DNA of 5,302 bases, from the NCBI GenBank assembly GCA_964589725.1, contig CAZPUJ010000692.1, positions 1 through 5,302 on the forward strand. Reading direction: 5' to 3'. The position numbers and the translations under genes are program-made. Position 1 is the first letter of the stretch. Every line of letters begins with the position of its first letter. This DNA is from CAYSHJ01 sp964589725 (GTDB lineage Bacteria > Planctomycetota > Planctomycetia > Planctomycetales > Planctomycetaceae). The notes under the pieces are model-generated. The model searched no databases and was not told where the DNA came from. It saw only the letters and a list, made by a program, of their open reading frames with translations. Positions 1-5,302 of the stretch are shown here, piece by piece.

Positions 1-589
1 GCACCAGCAGATTCGACGGCTTGATGTCGCGATGCACGATATTTCGTTCGTGGGCATGCAACAGCGCCAGCGTCACGTGCTTGATGATCTCCAGCGATCG
101 CTTGACGGGCATGGGACCACGTCTGCTGATCATTGAATGTACATCGGTGCCGTCGATGAATTCCAGCGCGATGTACAAATAGCCGTCTGCCTCCCCGGCG
201 TCATGCACGGCCACGATGTTGTCATGCTTCAGTTGCGCGGCGGCTTGAGCTTCCTGTTTGAAGCGCTTGACCAGCGTGGGGTTCTCGGCCTTGTCCTTGG
301 CCAAAACCTTGAGGGCAACTTGCCGTTTGAGTTGCGTGTCGTTCGCCAGGAACACAATGCCCATCCCACCTTGGCCCAGCTTCTTAATGATGGTGAAGCG
401 GCCGATCTTCTTCAGGTTGCTCAGCGGCGTGGAGGGACTGGACGGCTTGCTCGGCAAGGTACCCTTGGCGGCAAGGATCTCCGTTGACTTGCTCGCCGGC
501 GCAGACGACGGCTTCGAGCCGGCGCCGGATTTCGGCGGAGTCGGCTCTTGCGGCAGGGGCTTTCCGGCCCCACCCACATTGGACGCCAT
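1..589 (-). CDS. Hanks-type serine/threonine protein kinase, N-terminal part (cut by window edge)
   Basis: Bacterial eukaryotic-like Ser/Thr kinase that transfers phosphate from ATP to protein Ser/Thr. I translated 196 codons by hand from the ATG at 589 with no stop. Residues 1-57 are a low-complexity leader rich in Pro, Ser, Lys and Ala with no membrane segment. The kinase domain starts near residue 60. The Gly-rich loop is LGQGGMGIVF (71-80), the ATP lysine is K94 in VALKVL, the helix-C glutamate is probably E113 in FKQEAQ, and the hinge lies near LEF (142-144). The catalytic loop HRDIKPSN (186-193) carries D188 and N193, so the visible half looks active. The DFG motif, activation segment and any C-terminal sensor or transmembrane part lie beyond base 1. 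GAGGTG at 594-599 supports the start. It lies 162 bases downstream of the CBS gene in the same direction, either as the distal gene of that unit or with its own promoter. The substrate is unknown. Confidence 0.95.
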   Translation of the reverse strand, partial: MASNVGGAGKPLPQEPTPPKSGAGSKPSSAPASKSTEILAAKGTLPSKPSSPSTPLSNLKKIGRFTIIKKLGQGGMGIVFLANDTQLKRQVALKVLAKDKAENPTLVKRFKQEAQAAAQLKHDNIVAVHDAGEADGYLYIALEFIDGTDVHSMISRRGPMPVKRSLEIIKHVTLALLHAHERNIVHRDIKPSNLLV

Positions 590-751
590 CGCACACCTCA
601 AGAATCTTGCGGAACAGGAAAAGAACCGAAGGCGAAACGGGCCTCCGGCAGACGACAGCCTGTGACGTGCCAAATCTTAGCTTCGGTTCCGAAGAATTCC
701 AAAACTCAGGCCCTTCAATTCCGCAATCGAGGCGATAAAGCGGAAATAGCC
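590..751. other. Intergenic spacer between the CBS gene and the Ser/Thr kinase gene, two weak dyads
   Basis: 162 bases without a convincing gene. On the minus strand, six bases after the CBS stop, TTCCGC and GCGGAA (719-724 and 740-745) could form a 6-bp stem with a 15-base loop. It is not followed by a T-run, so it is a poor terminator candidate. Further on, CTTCGG and CCGAAG (681-686 and 689-694) flank a 2-base centre and could be a small hairpin or an operator-like dyad about 90 bases before the kinase start. I found no good -35/-10 pair. Whether the kinase gene is transcribed with the CBS gene or separately cannot be settled from the sequence. Confidence 0.4.
594..599 (-). promoter_or_regulatory. 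Ribosome binding site of the Ser/Thr kinase gene
   Basis: GAGGTG on the minus strand, with its AGG core six bases before the ATG at 589. It supports this ATG as the start of the kinase gene even though the following 57 residues are low-complexity. Confidence 0.6.
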
Positions 752-1192
752 TCACGTCCTGCCATGCAGATATTCGTTGAGGAAGTGTATTGTGACTTCG
801 CGATCATTGGCCAGAAAAGCATTGAGATCGCCGATCGAGATCATGCCCAGCAACTCGCCCTGAGCGCCGACCACCGGCAAGTGTCGGACGCGATGAGTTC
901 GCATGATCGAGCGGACGTCGTCGATGGTCGTGTCCGGCGAGCAGCAAGCCAGGTGAGCCGTCATGACCTCGCCGACGCGCGACTGGGTCGGATCGCGTTG
1001 CTCCACGACCACTCGCCGCAGCACGTCACGCTCGGTGAAGATGCCGCACATCTGGCCGTTCTCAGTCACGATCAGCGCTCCGATCGAGTGCTCATTCATG
1101 CGGTGGGTGGCTGACAAGACCGTTTCGCCACGGTCGACGGTATGCACTGGCTGACCTGCCTTGTTTTTCAAGATGTCGTTGACAATAGCCAT
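752..1192 (-). CDS. Tandem CBS-domain protein, 146 residues
   Basis: Small soluble protein consisting of two CBS domains (a Bateman module). These usually pair up and bind adenine nucleotides such as AMP, ATP or related ligands. CBS1 spans about residues 5-65 and CBS2 about 75-135. Each has the family's nucleotide-contact signature G-x-x-[ST]-x-x-D: GIFTERD at 50-56 and GMISIGD at 116-122, so ribose-binding aspartates D56 and D122 are present in both halves. MTAHLACCSP (77-86) is the typical opening of the second repeat. There is no signal peptide, membrane segment or fused enzyme domain, so a stand-alone sensor or regulatory subunit is likely. The start is the ATG at 1192, preceded by AGGAG. 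An in-frame TTG at 1231 would overlap the histidine kinase stop and has less support. The gene starts 31 bases after the histidine kinase, suggesting co-transcription. The ligand and partner are not deducible. Confidence 0.93.
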   Translation of the reverse strand: MAIVNDILKNKAGQPVHTVDRGETVLSATHRMNEHSIGALIVTENGQMCGIFTERDVLRRVVVEQRDPTQSRVGEVMTAHLACCSPDTTIDDVRSIMRTHRVRHLPVVGAQGELLGMISIGDLNAFLANDREVTIHFLNEYLHGRT

Positions 1193-1199
1193 GTTGCTG

Positions 1200-1204
1200 C
1201 TCCT
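1200..1204 (-). promoter_or_regulatory. Ribosome binding site that fixes the CBS-protein start
   Basis: AGGAG on the minus strand, seven bases before the ATG at 1192. This is the best Shine-Dalgarno match seen in the window. It decides in favour of the 146-residue product over a 159-residue version starting from the TTG at 1231, which would overlap the end of the histidine kinase gene. Confidence 0.8.
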
Positions 1205-1223
1205 GATTGCGATAGACGTACAC

Positions 1224-3068
1224 TCAGCCAAACGTGATCACAAACTCGCTGCCGCCCCCCTCTCGCTGCCGAACCCAGGTCTTGCCACCGTGACGTTCGG
1301 CGACTTGGCGGACGATCGCGAGTCCCGCGCCGGTCCCTTCGATGTCATTGCCAACGGCTCGCTGAAACAAACCGAAGATCCGATCCGCATCGTCGGCGCC
1401 TACGCCCGGTCCACGATCCCAAACTTCCAAGCCAACACCAGATGGCTCATCAGCGTGCGGGCGATACGGAGCAATCTCGATGTCTGGCCGCTCGCCAGGC
1501 TTCGCAAACTTCAGAGCATTGGCCACTAAATTGTAAATCGCTTGCCGCGCCCAGCGGCGATCGACTCGCAACGTCGGCAAGCCGTCATGCACTTTGACGT
1601 GGGCCTGCGTGGCTTCGACCTTCCCCTCGAGTTGTTGAAGCGCTTCATGGGTCAGGTCCGACATCGAAATACCGTCCATCGGTTCGACTGACCTTTGCGC
1701 GCGAGATAACATCAGCACGTCCTCGACCAGCCGGTCCAACCGCCGAGTCCCGTCGATCACACGCTGCAAAAAGTCGTTCCCTTTCTCATCCAGCTTGTCG
1801 GAATATCGGTCTTTCACCAACCGCGAAAAGCTTTCGATCGACCGCAACGGCTCACGCAGGTCGTGCGACGTCACGTACAGCAAGGATTCGAGATCCTTGT
1901 TCTTCGCGGCCAATTCTTCCTGGGCTTTCTTTCTCGCCGTGACGTCGCGCAGGAACACGGCGAACATCGTCTTGCCACCCATGGGGATCGCCTGCATGGC
2001 CATTTCGACGTCGAACGACTCACCCGACTTGCGGACCGCGAGTGTCTCTTGTCGCTTGCCGATCAGCGAACCTTCTTCGTGCTGCTGGTCGTAGCGATCG
2101 CGGTTCTCGCGAGACCGCTGACGCACCTGTTTCGGAAACAACAACTCGTCAATGTTCTGGCCAAGCACGTCATCGCGACGGTGGCCGAACGCCTGTTCGG
2201 CGGCGCGGTTGAAATCAACAATGTTCCCTTGCTGGTCGATGATCACAATGCAGTCCAAAGCCGATTCGAAGATCGCCCGCTTGCGAGCCATGCTCTCGCG
2301 GACTTGCTCCTCGGCCAGCTTCCGATCCGACACGTCCCAGAATAGTACTTGTACGCCCACCGTCTGCTCGTTCGCATCCAACACCGGCGACTTGATGACT
2401 TGGACGTATTTCACCTCGCCGCTGGGAGTCCGATGGGCTTCGATGTCGGTGAAGCTCTCGCCATTCTCCATCACGCGTTGGTCGTCCTGCCAATACTTCG
2501 CCGCCAAGTCGGCGGGAAACAAATCGAAGTCTGACTTGCCGAGAATGTCCGCCGGCGTCTTGCCGCTGTACCGATAGAACTCGCTGTTCGCAAATGTCAT
2601 GTGCCCCGCGACGTCTTTCCGCAGAATGCACATCGGCAAGTTGTCGACCAGCGACCGATACAACGCTTGCGAATCGGCCAACGCCTGCTGGCTGTGTTGC
2701 AGCGCCGTGATGTCCAGCACCAGCTCATAAAACCCGGTGATCTTTCCTTCCGCGCCGGCTTGCGGCACATGCACGACTTGCCCTTGCCGACGCAGACCGT
2801 CGACCGTCGAGAATTCGGTTTCGAACGAAACCTGTCTCCCAGCGAGCGCCTGTCCAATGAACGGCAACATCGCGCGATAGCGTTCCTCGCCGATCACCTC
2901 GCGCACGTACTGACCTTGCAGACGCGCTGGCGACATCCCGAACCAATCGGCCCATGCCCCATTGTTGAAGCGATACCGCTGCTGAGCATCGACAAACGAG
3001 ATCAGCACCGGCAATGTATCACTCGGAGAGCGTTGTCCTTCGGAAGTGGGTGAGACCGGGTCAACCAT
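1224..3068 (-). CDS. Soluble sensor histidine kinase with three PAS domains, HisKA and HATPase_c
   Basis: Two-component sensor kinase of 614 residues: autophosphorylates on His, then would pass phosphate to a response regulator. There is no membrane segment or signal peptide, so it is cytosolic. Order: PAS1 about 16-122; PAS2 about 132-250, ending in FWDVSDRKLAEEQ; PAS3 about 262-378, opening CIVIIDQQGNIVDFN and ending FLRDVTARKKAQEEL; a short helical linker; HisKA about 392-460 with phospho-acceptor H402 in SHDLREPLRS, the phytochrome-like H-box; HATPase_c about 500-614 with N-box IYNLVANALKF (511-521, Mg ligand N517), G1 box DRGPGVG (551-557), F-box IFGLF (564-568) and G2 box GTGAGLAI (578-585). 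All catalytic boxes are intact. No receiver or HPt domain is fused and no response regulator is nearby. I prefer the ATG at 3068 with AGGGA just upstream; the in-frame TTG at 3116 lies inside a hairpin loop. The signal sensed is unknown. Confidence 0.96.
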   Translation of the reverse strand: MVDPVSPTSEGQRSPSDTLPVLISFVDAQQRYRFNNGAWADWFGMSPARLQGQYVREVIGEERYRAMLPFIGQALAGRQVSFETEFSTVDGLRRQGQVVHVPQAGAEGKITGFYELVLDITALQHSQQALADSQALYRSLVDNLPMCILRKDVAGHMTFANSEFYRYSGKTPADILGKSDFDLFPADLAAKYWQDDQRVMENGESFTDIEAHRTPSGEVKYVQVIKSPVLDANEQTVGVQVLFWDVSDRKLAEEQVRESMARKRAIFESALDCIVIIDQQGNIVDFNRAAEQAFGHRRDDVLGQNIDELLFPKQVRQRSRENRDRYDQQHEEGSLIGKRQETLAVRKSGESFDVEMAMQAIPMGGKTMFAVFLRDVTARKKAQEELAAKNKDLESLLYVTSHDLREPLRSIESFSRLVKDRYSDKLDEKGNDFLQRVIDGTRRLDRLVEDVLMLSRAQRSVEPMDGISMSDLTHEALQQLEGKVEATQAHVKVHDGLPTLRVDRRWARQAIYNLVANALKFAKPGERPDIEIAPYRPHADEPSGVGLEVWDRGPGVGADDADRIFGLFQRAVGNDIEGTGAGLAIVRQVAERHGGKTWVRQREGGGSEFVITFG

Positions 3069-3072
3069 GATG

Positions 3073-3077
3073 TCCCT
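3073..3077 (-). promoter_or_regulatory. Probable ribosome binding site of the histidine kinase gene
   Basis: AGGGA on the minus strand, four bases before the ATG at 3068; the wider context AGGCAGGGA is purine-rich. The spacing is short but acceptable. It favours this ATG over the upstream in-frame TTG at 3116, which sits in the loop of the 3088-3139 inverted repeat. Confidence 0.45.
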
Positions 3078-3087
3078 GCCTGGGAGT

Positions 3088-3139
3088 TCGTCGTCCCGCC
3101 TTGAGCGGATGACCAAGCCGCCTCAAGGCGAGACGACGA
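3088..3139 (-). terminator. Strong hairpin between the DUF1501 and histidine kinase genes (terminator or attenuator without T-tail)
   Basis: Two 18-base arms, 3088-3105 and 3122-3139, are inverted complements with one mismatch (3096 against 3131) around a 16-base loop. On the minus strand the stem begins three bases after the DUF1501 stop codon and ends 19 bases before the histidine kinase ATG. The inner part is a 9-bp GC-rich helix (CGCCTTGAG with CTCAAGGCG), and outside the mismatch another 8 bp pair. Neither strand has a T-run after the stem, so it is not a textbook intrinsic terminator. It could still stop transcription, protect the 3' end of the upstream mRNA, or reduce read-through into the histidine kinase. 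The position exactly between two functionally unrelated genes supports a boundary role. The arms are seen directly; the function is inferred. Confidence 0.55.
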
Positions 3140-3142
3140 GCT

Positions 3143-4576
3143 TCATGCCAGAATGTCCGTCACAACGCGCCCTGCCACATCGGTCAGCCGGAAGTTTCGG
3201 CCGGCGTATTTGTACGTCAGACGTTCGTGATCGAGGCCCAACTGATGCAGGATCGTGGCGTGTAAGTCGTGCATGTGGACTTTGTCTTGCACGGCGTGAT
3301 GACCAAACTCGTCGGTCTCGCCGTACACGAAGCCGGGCTTCACGCCCCCGCCGGCCAGCCACACGGTGAAACCGCCGGGATTGTGATCGCGGCCGGTACC
3401 ATTCTTCTCGGCATACGGCGTGCGTCCGAATTCACCGCCCCACCAGACTATCGTGTCGTCCAGCAAACCGCACTGCTTGAGGTCCGTAAGTAGTCCAGCG
3501 ATCGGCAAGTCAACGGCCTGAGCGTGATCAAGGTGCTTGGGCATGTTCGAGTGCTGATCCCAAGCCGGGTTCGCCGAGTTGTCGCTGTAGTTGACTTGAA
3601 TGTACCTCACGCCCGATTCCGCCAGTCGTCGAGCCATCAAGCATTGACGTCCGAAATCATCGGTTGGCTTCTGGCCGATGCCGTACAACGCGAATGTCTC
3701 CTTCGTTTCGCGAGACAAGTCGAACACTTCGGGAGCATGATTCTGCATGCGGAAGCCCAACTCGAACGAATCCAGCACCGCCTGTGTTTCGGCGTCGCCG
3801 GGATGTCGCGCGAGTTGCTCGGCGTTCAACGCTCGCAACAGATCGAAACGCTCGCGCTGCTCGTTGGCCGACAACCGATCGTTCGTCAGATACCGCACCC
3901 GAGCTTCCGTCGCCGGAATGCCCGCGCGTCCGATCGCCGTCCCCTGATAGACCGGCGGCAAGAAGGCAGGGCCAAAGTTGCGCGGCCCGCCGTTGGCAAT
4001 CGCCGGACAGATCGAAACGAATCCGGGCAAGTTCTGGCTCTCCGTCCCCAGGCCATAACTGACCCACGCCCCAACCGACGGGCGAATCAAGTTCGTCGAG
4101 CCCGTGTGTAAGAACAACGTTGCCGGCCCGTGAGCGATCCCCTCCGTGTGCATGCTCCGAATGACGCACAAATCATCGACGTGCTGAGCCGTCTGCGGAA
4201 ACAACGCCGACGCCCAGCGGCCGCACTCGCCGTGCTGCCGAAACCGCCACAGCGATTTCATCACGCGGTGCTGCACGACCCTGCCGGTCTTGGCTAGCGT
4301 GCGCGCGTCATCAAATTCCCGCATCTGTCCATCCAGCTTGTCGAGCAGCGGCTTGTTGTCGAACGAATCGACATGACTCACGCCGCCGGCCATGAACAAG
4401 AAGATGACTCGCTTCGCCCGCGGCGCATGATGAGCCGCTTTCGGCGTGAGCGGATTCGTGGCCGCGCTGGCTTGTCGACTGAGTCCCGTCAGTGCCAGAT
4501 GCCCAAAACCACAGGCAAGCGTTTGCAGGGCGTGACGACGAGAAACAGACGATGGCAAGAACGAGGAAAGGTTCAT
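3143..4576 (-). CDS. Tat-exported DUF1501 family protein
   Basis: DUF1501 protein of 477 residues, a normal length for the family, which has an alkaline-phosphatase/sulfatase-like fold and is abundant in Planctomycetes; its substrate is not established. The N-terminus is a twin-arginine signal: SRRHAL at 12-17, a hydrophobic stretch to about 32, and a likely signal peptidase site after ASA at 38. The mature start carries the family opening FLFMAGGVSHVDSFD (59-73), with D70 and D73 as possible metal ligands. Later hallmarks are GGEFGRTP (380-387), GRDHNPGGF (395-403), WLAGGGVKPGFVYGETDEFG (406-425), HMHDLHATILHQLGLDH (434-450) and the C-terminal YKYAGRNFRLTD. No domain is missing. The ATG at 4576 has AAGGTGAG upstream. 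The gene directly upstream encodes its usual partner, a PSD1/DUF1553 protein. It was sometimes annotated as a sulfatase, but no sulfatase Cys/Ser-x-Pro-x-Arg motif stands out. Export is inferred from the signal peptide. Confidence 0.95.
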   Translation of the reverse strand: MNLSSFLPSSVSRRHALQTLACGFGHLALTGLSRQASAATNPLTPKAAHHAPRAKRVIFLFMAGGVSHVDSFDNKPLLDKLDGQMREFDDARTLAKTGRVVQHRVMKSLWRFRQHGECGRWASALFPQTAQHVDDLCVIRSMHTEGIAHGPATLFLHTGSTNLIRPSVGAWVSYGLGTESQNLPGFVSICPAIANGGPRNFGPAFLPPVYQGTAIGRAGIPATEARVRYLTNDRLSANEQRERFDLLRALNAEQLARHPGDAETQAVLDSFELGFRMQNHAPEVFDLSRETKETFALYGIGQKPTDDFGRQCLMARRLAESGVRYIQVNYSDNSANPAWDQHSNMPKHLDHAQAVDLPIAGLLTDLKQCGLLDDTIVWWGGEFGRTPYAEKNGTGRDHNPGGFTVWLAGGGVKPGFVYGETDEFGHHAVQDKVHMHDLHATILHQLGLDHERLTYKYAGRNFRLTDVAGRVVTDILA

Positions 4577-4581
4577 CGAAA

Positions 4582-4589
4582 CTCACCTT
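4582..4589 (-). promoter_or_regulatory. Ribosome binding site of the DUF1501 gene
   Basis: AAGGTGAG on the minus strand, ending five bases before the ATG at 4576. It supports this start, which also places the twin-arginine motif at residues 12-17, the expected distance from the N-terminus. Confidence 0.6.
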
Positions 4590-4604
4590 CTTGCGATCAA
4601 CAGG

Positions 4605-4781
4605 CTAAATGTTTCCAGTTGGCTTTGAACGTTCAGGATGGAACTTCCGATTGGCGGGGATCGGTTCTCGGGAGACCTGATAGTGAAGCCGAGACGCGAC
4701 TTCTTTTCCATCAATCTTCTTTCGAGGCCGTCCATCGTCAACCAGGATGACGAATAGCAAACGGGCGCTGAAGAATTCCAT
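4605..4781 (-). CDS. Doubtful 58-residue ORF in the PSD1-DUF1501 spacer
   Basis: ATG at 4781, stop TAG at 4605-4607. The translation opens with MEFFSARLLFVILVDDGR and then becomes basic and polar (GRPRKK near residues 17-22). It resembles no family I recognise. The hydrophobic run is too short and too early interrupted by acidic residues to be a clear membrane helix or signal peptide. Third-codon positions are only weakly biased to G/C. There is no good Shine-Dalgarno sequence; only GGA occurs some ten bases upstream. The same frame stays open upstream into the PSD1 gene to about 4982, which is what a chance open frame would do. It is probably not a gene and is listed because it fills most of the spacer. 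Confidence 0.12.
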   Translation of the reverse strand: MEFFSARLLFVILVDDGRPRKKIDGKEVASRLHYQVSREPIPANRKFHPERSKPTGNI

Positions 4782-4812
4782 TGCTCGGTCCAAGATTACA
4801 AGATGGTATGCC

Positions 4813-5302
4813 CTATTCGACATATCGGAAGTCGACGCTGGCGAACAACGCTTGGAAGAGCCGTTCCCAGGCGATGGGACTGGGGACGGTGTTCTCGGCA
4901 CTGGGCGTGACGATTCGCAAGGCGAGGTCGCGTTCGCGGCGAGTCGACTCGCGGCTGATAGTGGTGCGATAGGTGGAAACAACGCGCTGCTCGTCGGTGA
5001 GATTCGCTTGGCTGAGCAACTTGCGGGCAGCTTCGCGGGATTGGTCCATCACGAACGGACTGTTCATCAAATAGAGCGCCTGCGTCGAGACCGTCGTGAC
5101 GTTGCGGCGGCCGAGCGAGATGTTCGGGTTTGCGAAGTCAAACGCCTCGAAGATTTCCAGCAGGCGGTTGCGGAAGACCGGCGTGTAGACGCTGCGGCGA
5201 GCGTCATCGAAGACGTACGTCATCTCGCCGATGTTCGCGTTCGGTCCGTCCTGCTTTGGGGACTTCATCGTGCGGCCGAACATCGTCCGGTCAAGTTCTC
5301 CC
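4813..5302 (-). CDS. PSD1/DUF1553-type protein, C-terminal 162 residues (5' part outside window)
   Basis: C-terminal end of a DUF1549/DUF1553 protein, a large planctomycete family often carrying an N-terminal planctomycete-type cytochrome c domain; function unproven, usually predicted secreted. The frame is open to the window edge at 5302: the residues before the first methionine at 5283 read GELDRT. Family signature seen in order from the edge: ARRSVYTPVFRNRLLEIFEAFD, then NPNISLGRRNVTTVSTQALYLMNSPFV, a charged helical stretch with RRERDLALRIVTPSAEN, and the usual ending AWERLFQALFASVDFRYVE before TAG at 4813-4815. The DUF1549 part, any cytochrome domain and the signal peptide must lie upstream and cannot be checked here. 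The gene precedes DUF1501 by 236 bases in the same direction, the standard PSD1-DUF1501 order. Nothing in the visible part suggests truncation or frameshift. Confidence 0.93.
   Translation of the reverse strand, partial: GELDRTMFGRTMKSPKQDGPNANIGEMTYVFDDARRSVYTPVFRNRLLEIFEAFDFANPNISLGRRNVTTVSTQALYLMNSPFVMDQSREAARKLLSQANLTDEQRVVSTYRTTISRESTRRERDLALRIVTPSAENTVPSPIAWERLFQALFASVDFRYVE

Larger units (their letters stand above)
4577..4812. other. Spacer between the PSD1/DUF1553 and DUF1501 genes
   Basis: 236 bases between two genes that normally form one unit. It contains no strong terminator hairpin. Two small inverted repeats were noted: TCTCGG/CCGAGA at 4666-4671 and 4689-4694, and a 5-bp stem CCGAT/ATCGG near 4648-4665. 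A possible but weak promoter pair on the minus strand is TTGACG (4736-4741) and AAGATT (4713-4718), spaced 17 bases; the -10 matches consensus at only three positions. One minus-strand ORF of 58 codons (4605-4781) fits in this spacer and is listed separately. The length is enough for DUF1501 to have its own promoter, but nothing proves it. Confidence 0.4.

Noticed and set aside
719..745. Terminator after the CBS gene
   Set aside because: Only a 6-bp stem with a 15-base loop and no T-run; too weak to call.
384..755. Minus-strand 123-codon ORF between the CBS stop and the kinase domain
   Set aside because: It is out of frame with the kinase, which has a clear glycine loop, VALK lysine and HRD loop in the other frame. 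It is a shadow of the kinase leader.
548..1114. 188-codon plus-strand ORF covering the CBS gene antisense
   Set aside because: It crosses the intergenic spacer and runs antisense through both CBS motifs. It has no family resemblance and no ribosome binding site I could support.
1193..1231. TTG at 1231 as start of the CBS protein
   Set aside because: It would overlap the histidine kinase stop by eight bases and adds residues outside the CBS fold. AGGAG at 1200-1204 points to the ATG at 1192.
3069..3116. TTG at 3116 as start of the histidine kinase (16 extra residues)
   Set aside because: The TTG lies in the loop of the 3088-3139 hairpin with no good ribosome binding site. The ATG at 3068 has AGGGA just upstream and leaves PAS1 complete.
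3524..4111. 195-codon plus-strand ORF antisense to the DUF1501 gene
   Set aside because: It lies wholly within the clearly coding DUF1501 gene, shows no recognisable domain and is rich in Arg, as expected for the antisense frame of a GC-biased gene.
4713..4741. Sigma-70-like promoter TTGACG-N17-AAGATT upstream of DUF1501
   Set aside because: The -35 is good but the -10 matches only three of six positions, and promoter consensus in planctomycetes is not tight enough to call it. It is mentioned only within the spacer entry.
1..5302. Mobile elements, CRISPR array, tRNA/rRNA genes, defence system
   Set aside because: No transposase or integrase motifs, regularly spaced direct repeats, tRNA-like cloverleaf or rRNA sequence were seen. 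All five supported genes are co-oriented household planctomycete families.

Overview
The window reads as ordinary chromosome from a planctomycete, most likely of the Pirellula/Rhodopirellula type. The main reason is the pair at the right-hand end: a DUF1549/DUF1553 (PSD1-type) protein followed by a Tat-exported DUF1501 protein, an arrangement massively expanded in Planctomycetes. A Hanks-type Ser/Thr kinase with a Pro/Ser/Lys-rich N-terminal leader and a soluble multi-PAS histidine kinase fit the same origin. The base composition is moderately GC-rich. The assignment rests on recognised protein families, not on a database search.

All five supported genes are on the minus strand, so transcription runs from high to low coordinates. 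Read in that direction: (a) 5302-4813, the C-terminal 162 residues of a PSD1/DUF1553 protein, whose 5' part lies outside the window; (b) a 236-base spacer holding one doubtful 58-codon ORF; (c) 4576-3143, a DUF1501 protein with a twin-arginine signal peptide; (d) a 74-base spacer almost filled by an 18-bp inverted repeat with one mismatch, probably a terminator or attenuator; (e) 3068-1224, a cytosolic sensor histidine kinase with three PAS domains, HisKA and HATPase_c; (f) 1192-752, a 146-residue protein made of two CBS domains, starting 31 bases after the histidine kinase stop; (g) a 162-base spacer with two weak dyads; (h) 589-1, the N-terminal 196 residues of a Ser/Thr protein kinase cut by the window edge inside its catalytic loop.

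Two functional blocks are visible. PSD1 plus DUF1501 is an envelope or secreted module of unknown biochemical activity. Histidine kinase plus CBS protein looks like a two-gene signalling unit (PAS-sensed input, possible adenine-nucleotide sensing by the CBS pair), with a Ser/Thr kinase downstream in the same orientation. No response regulator, transposon, CRISPR array, tRNA or rRNA is visible. I do not see a clear new system. The points most worth a second look are the strong hairpin at the block boundary and the histidine kinase-CBS-Ser/Thr kinase cluster without a receiver partner. For both the CBS gene and the histidine kinase, an upstream in-frame TTG could be taken as the start, but the ATG is better supported.
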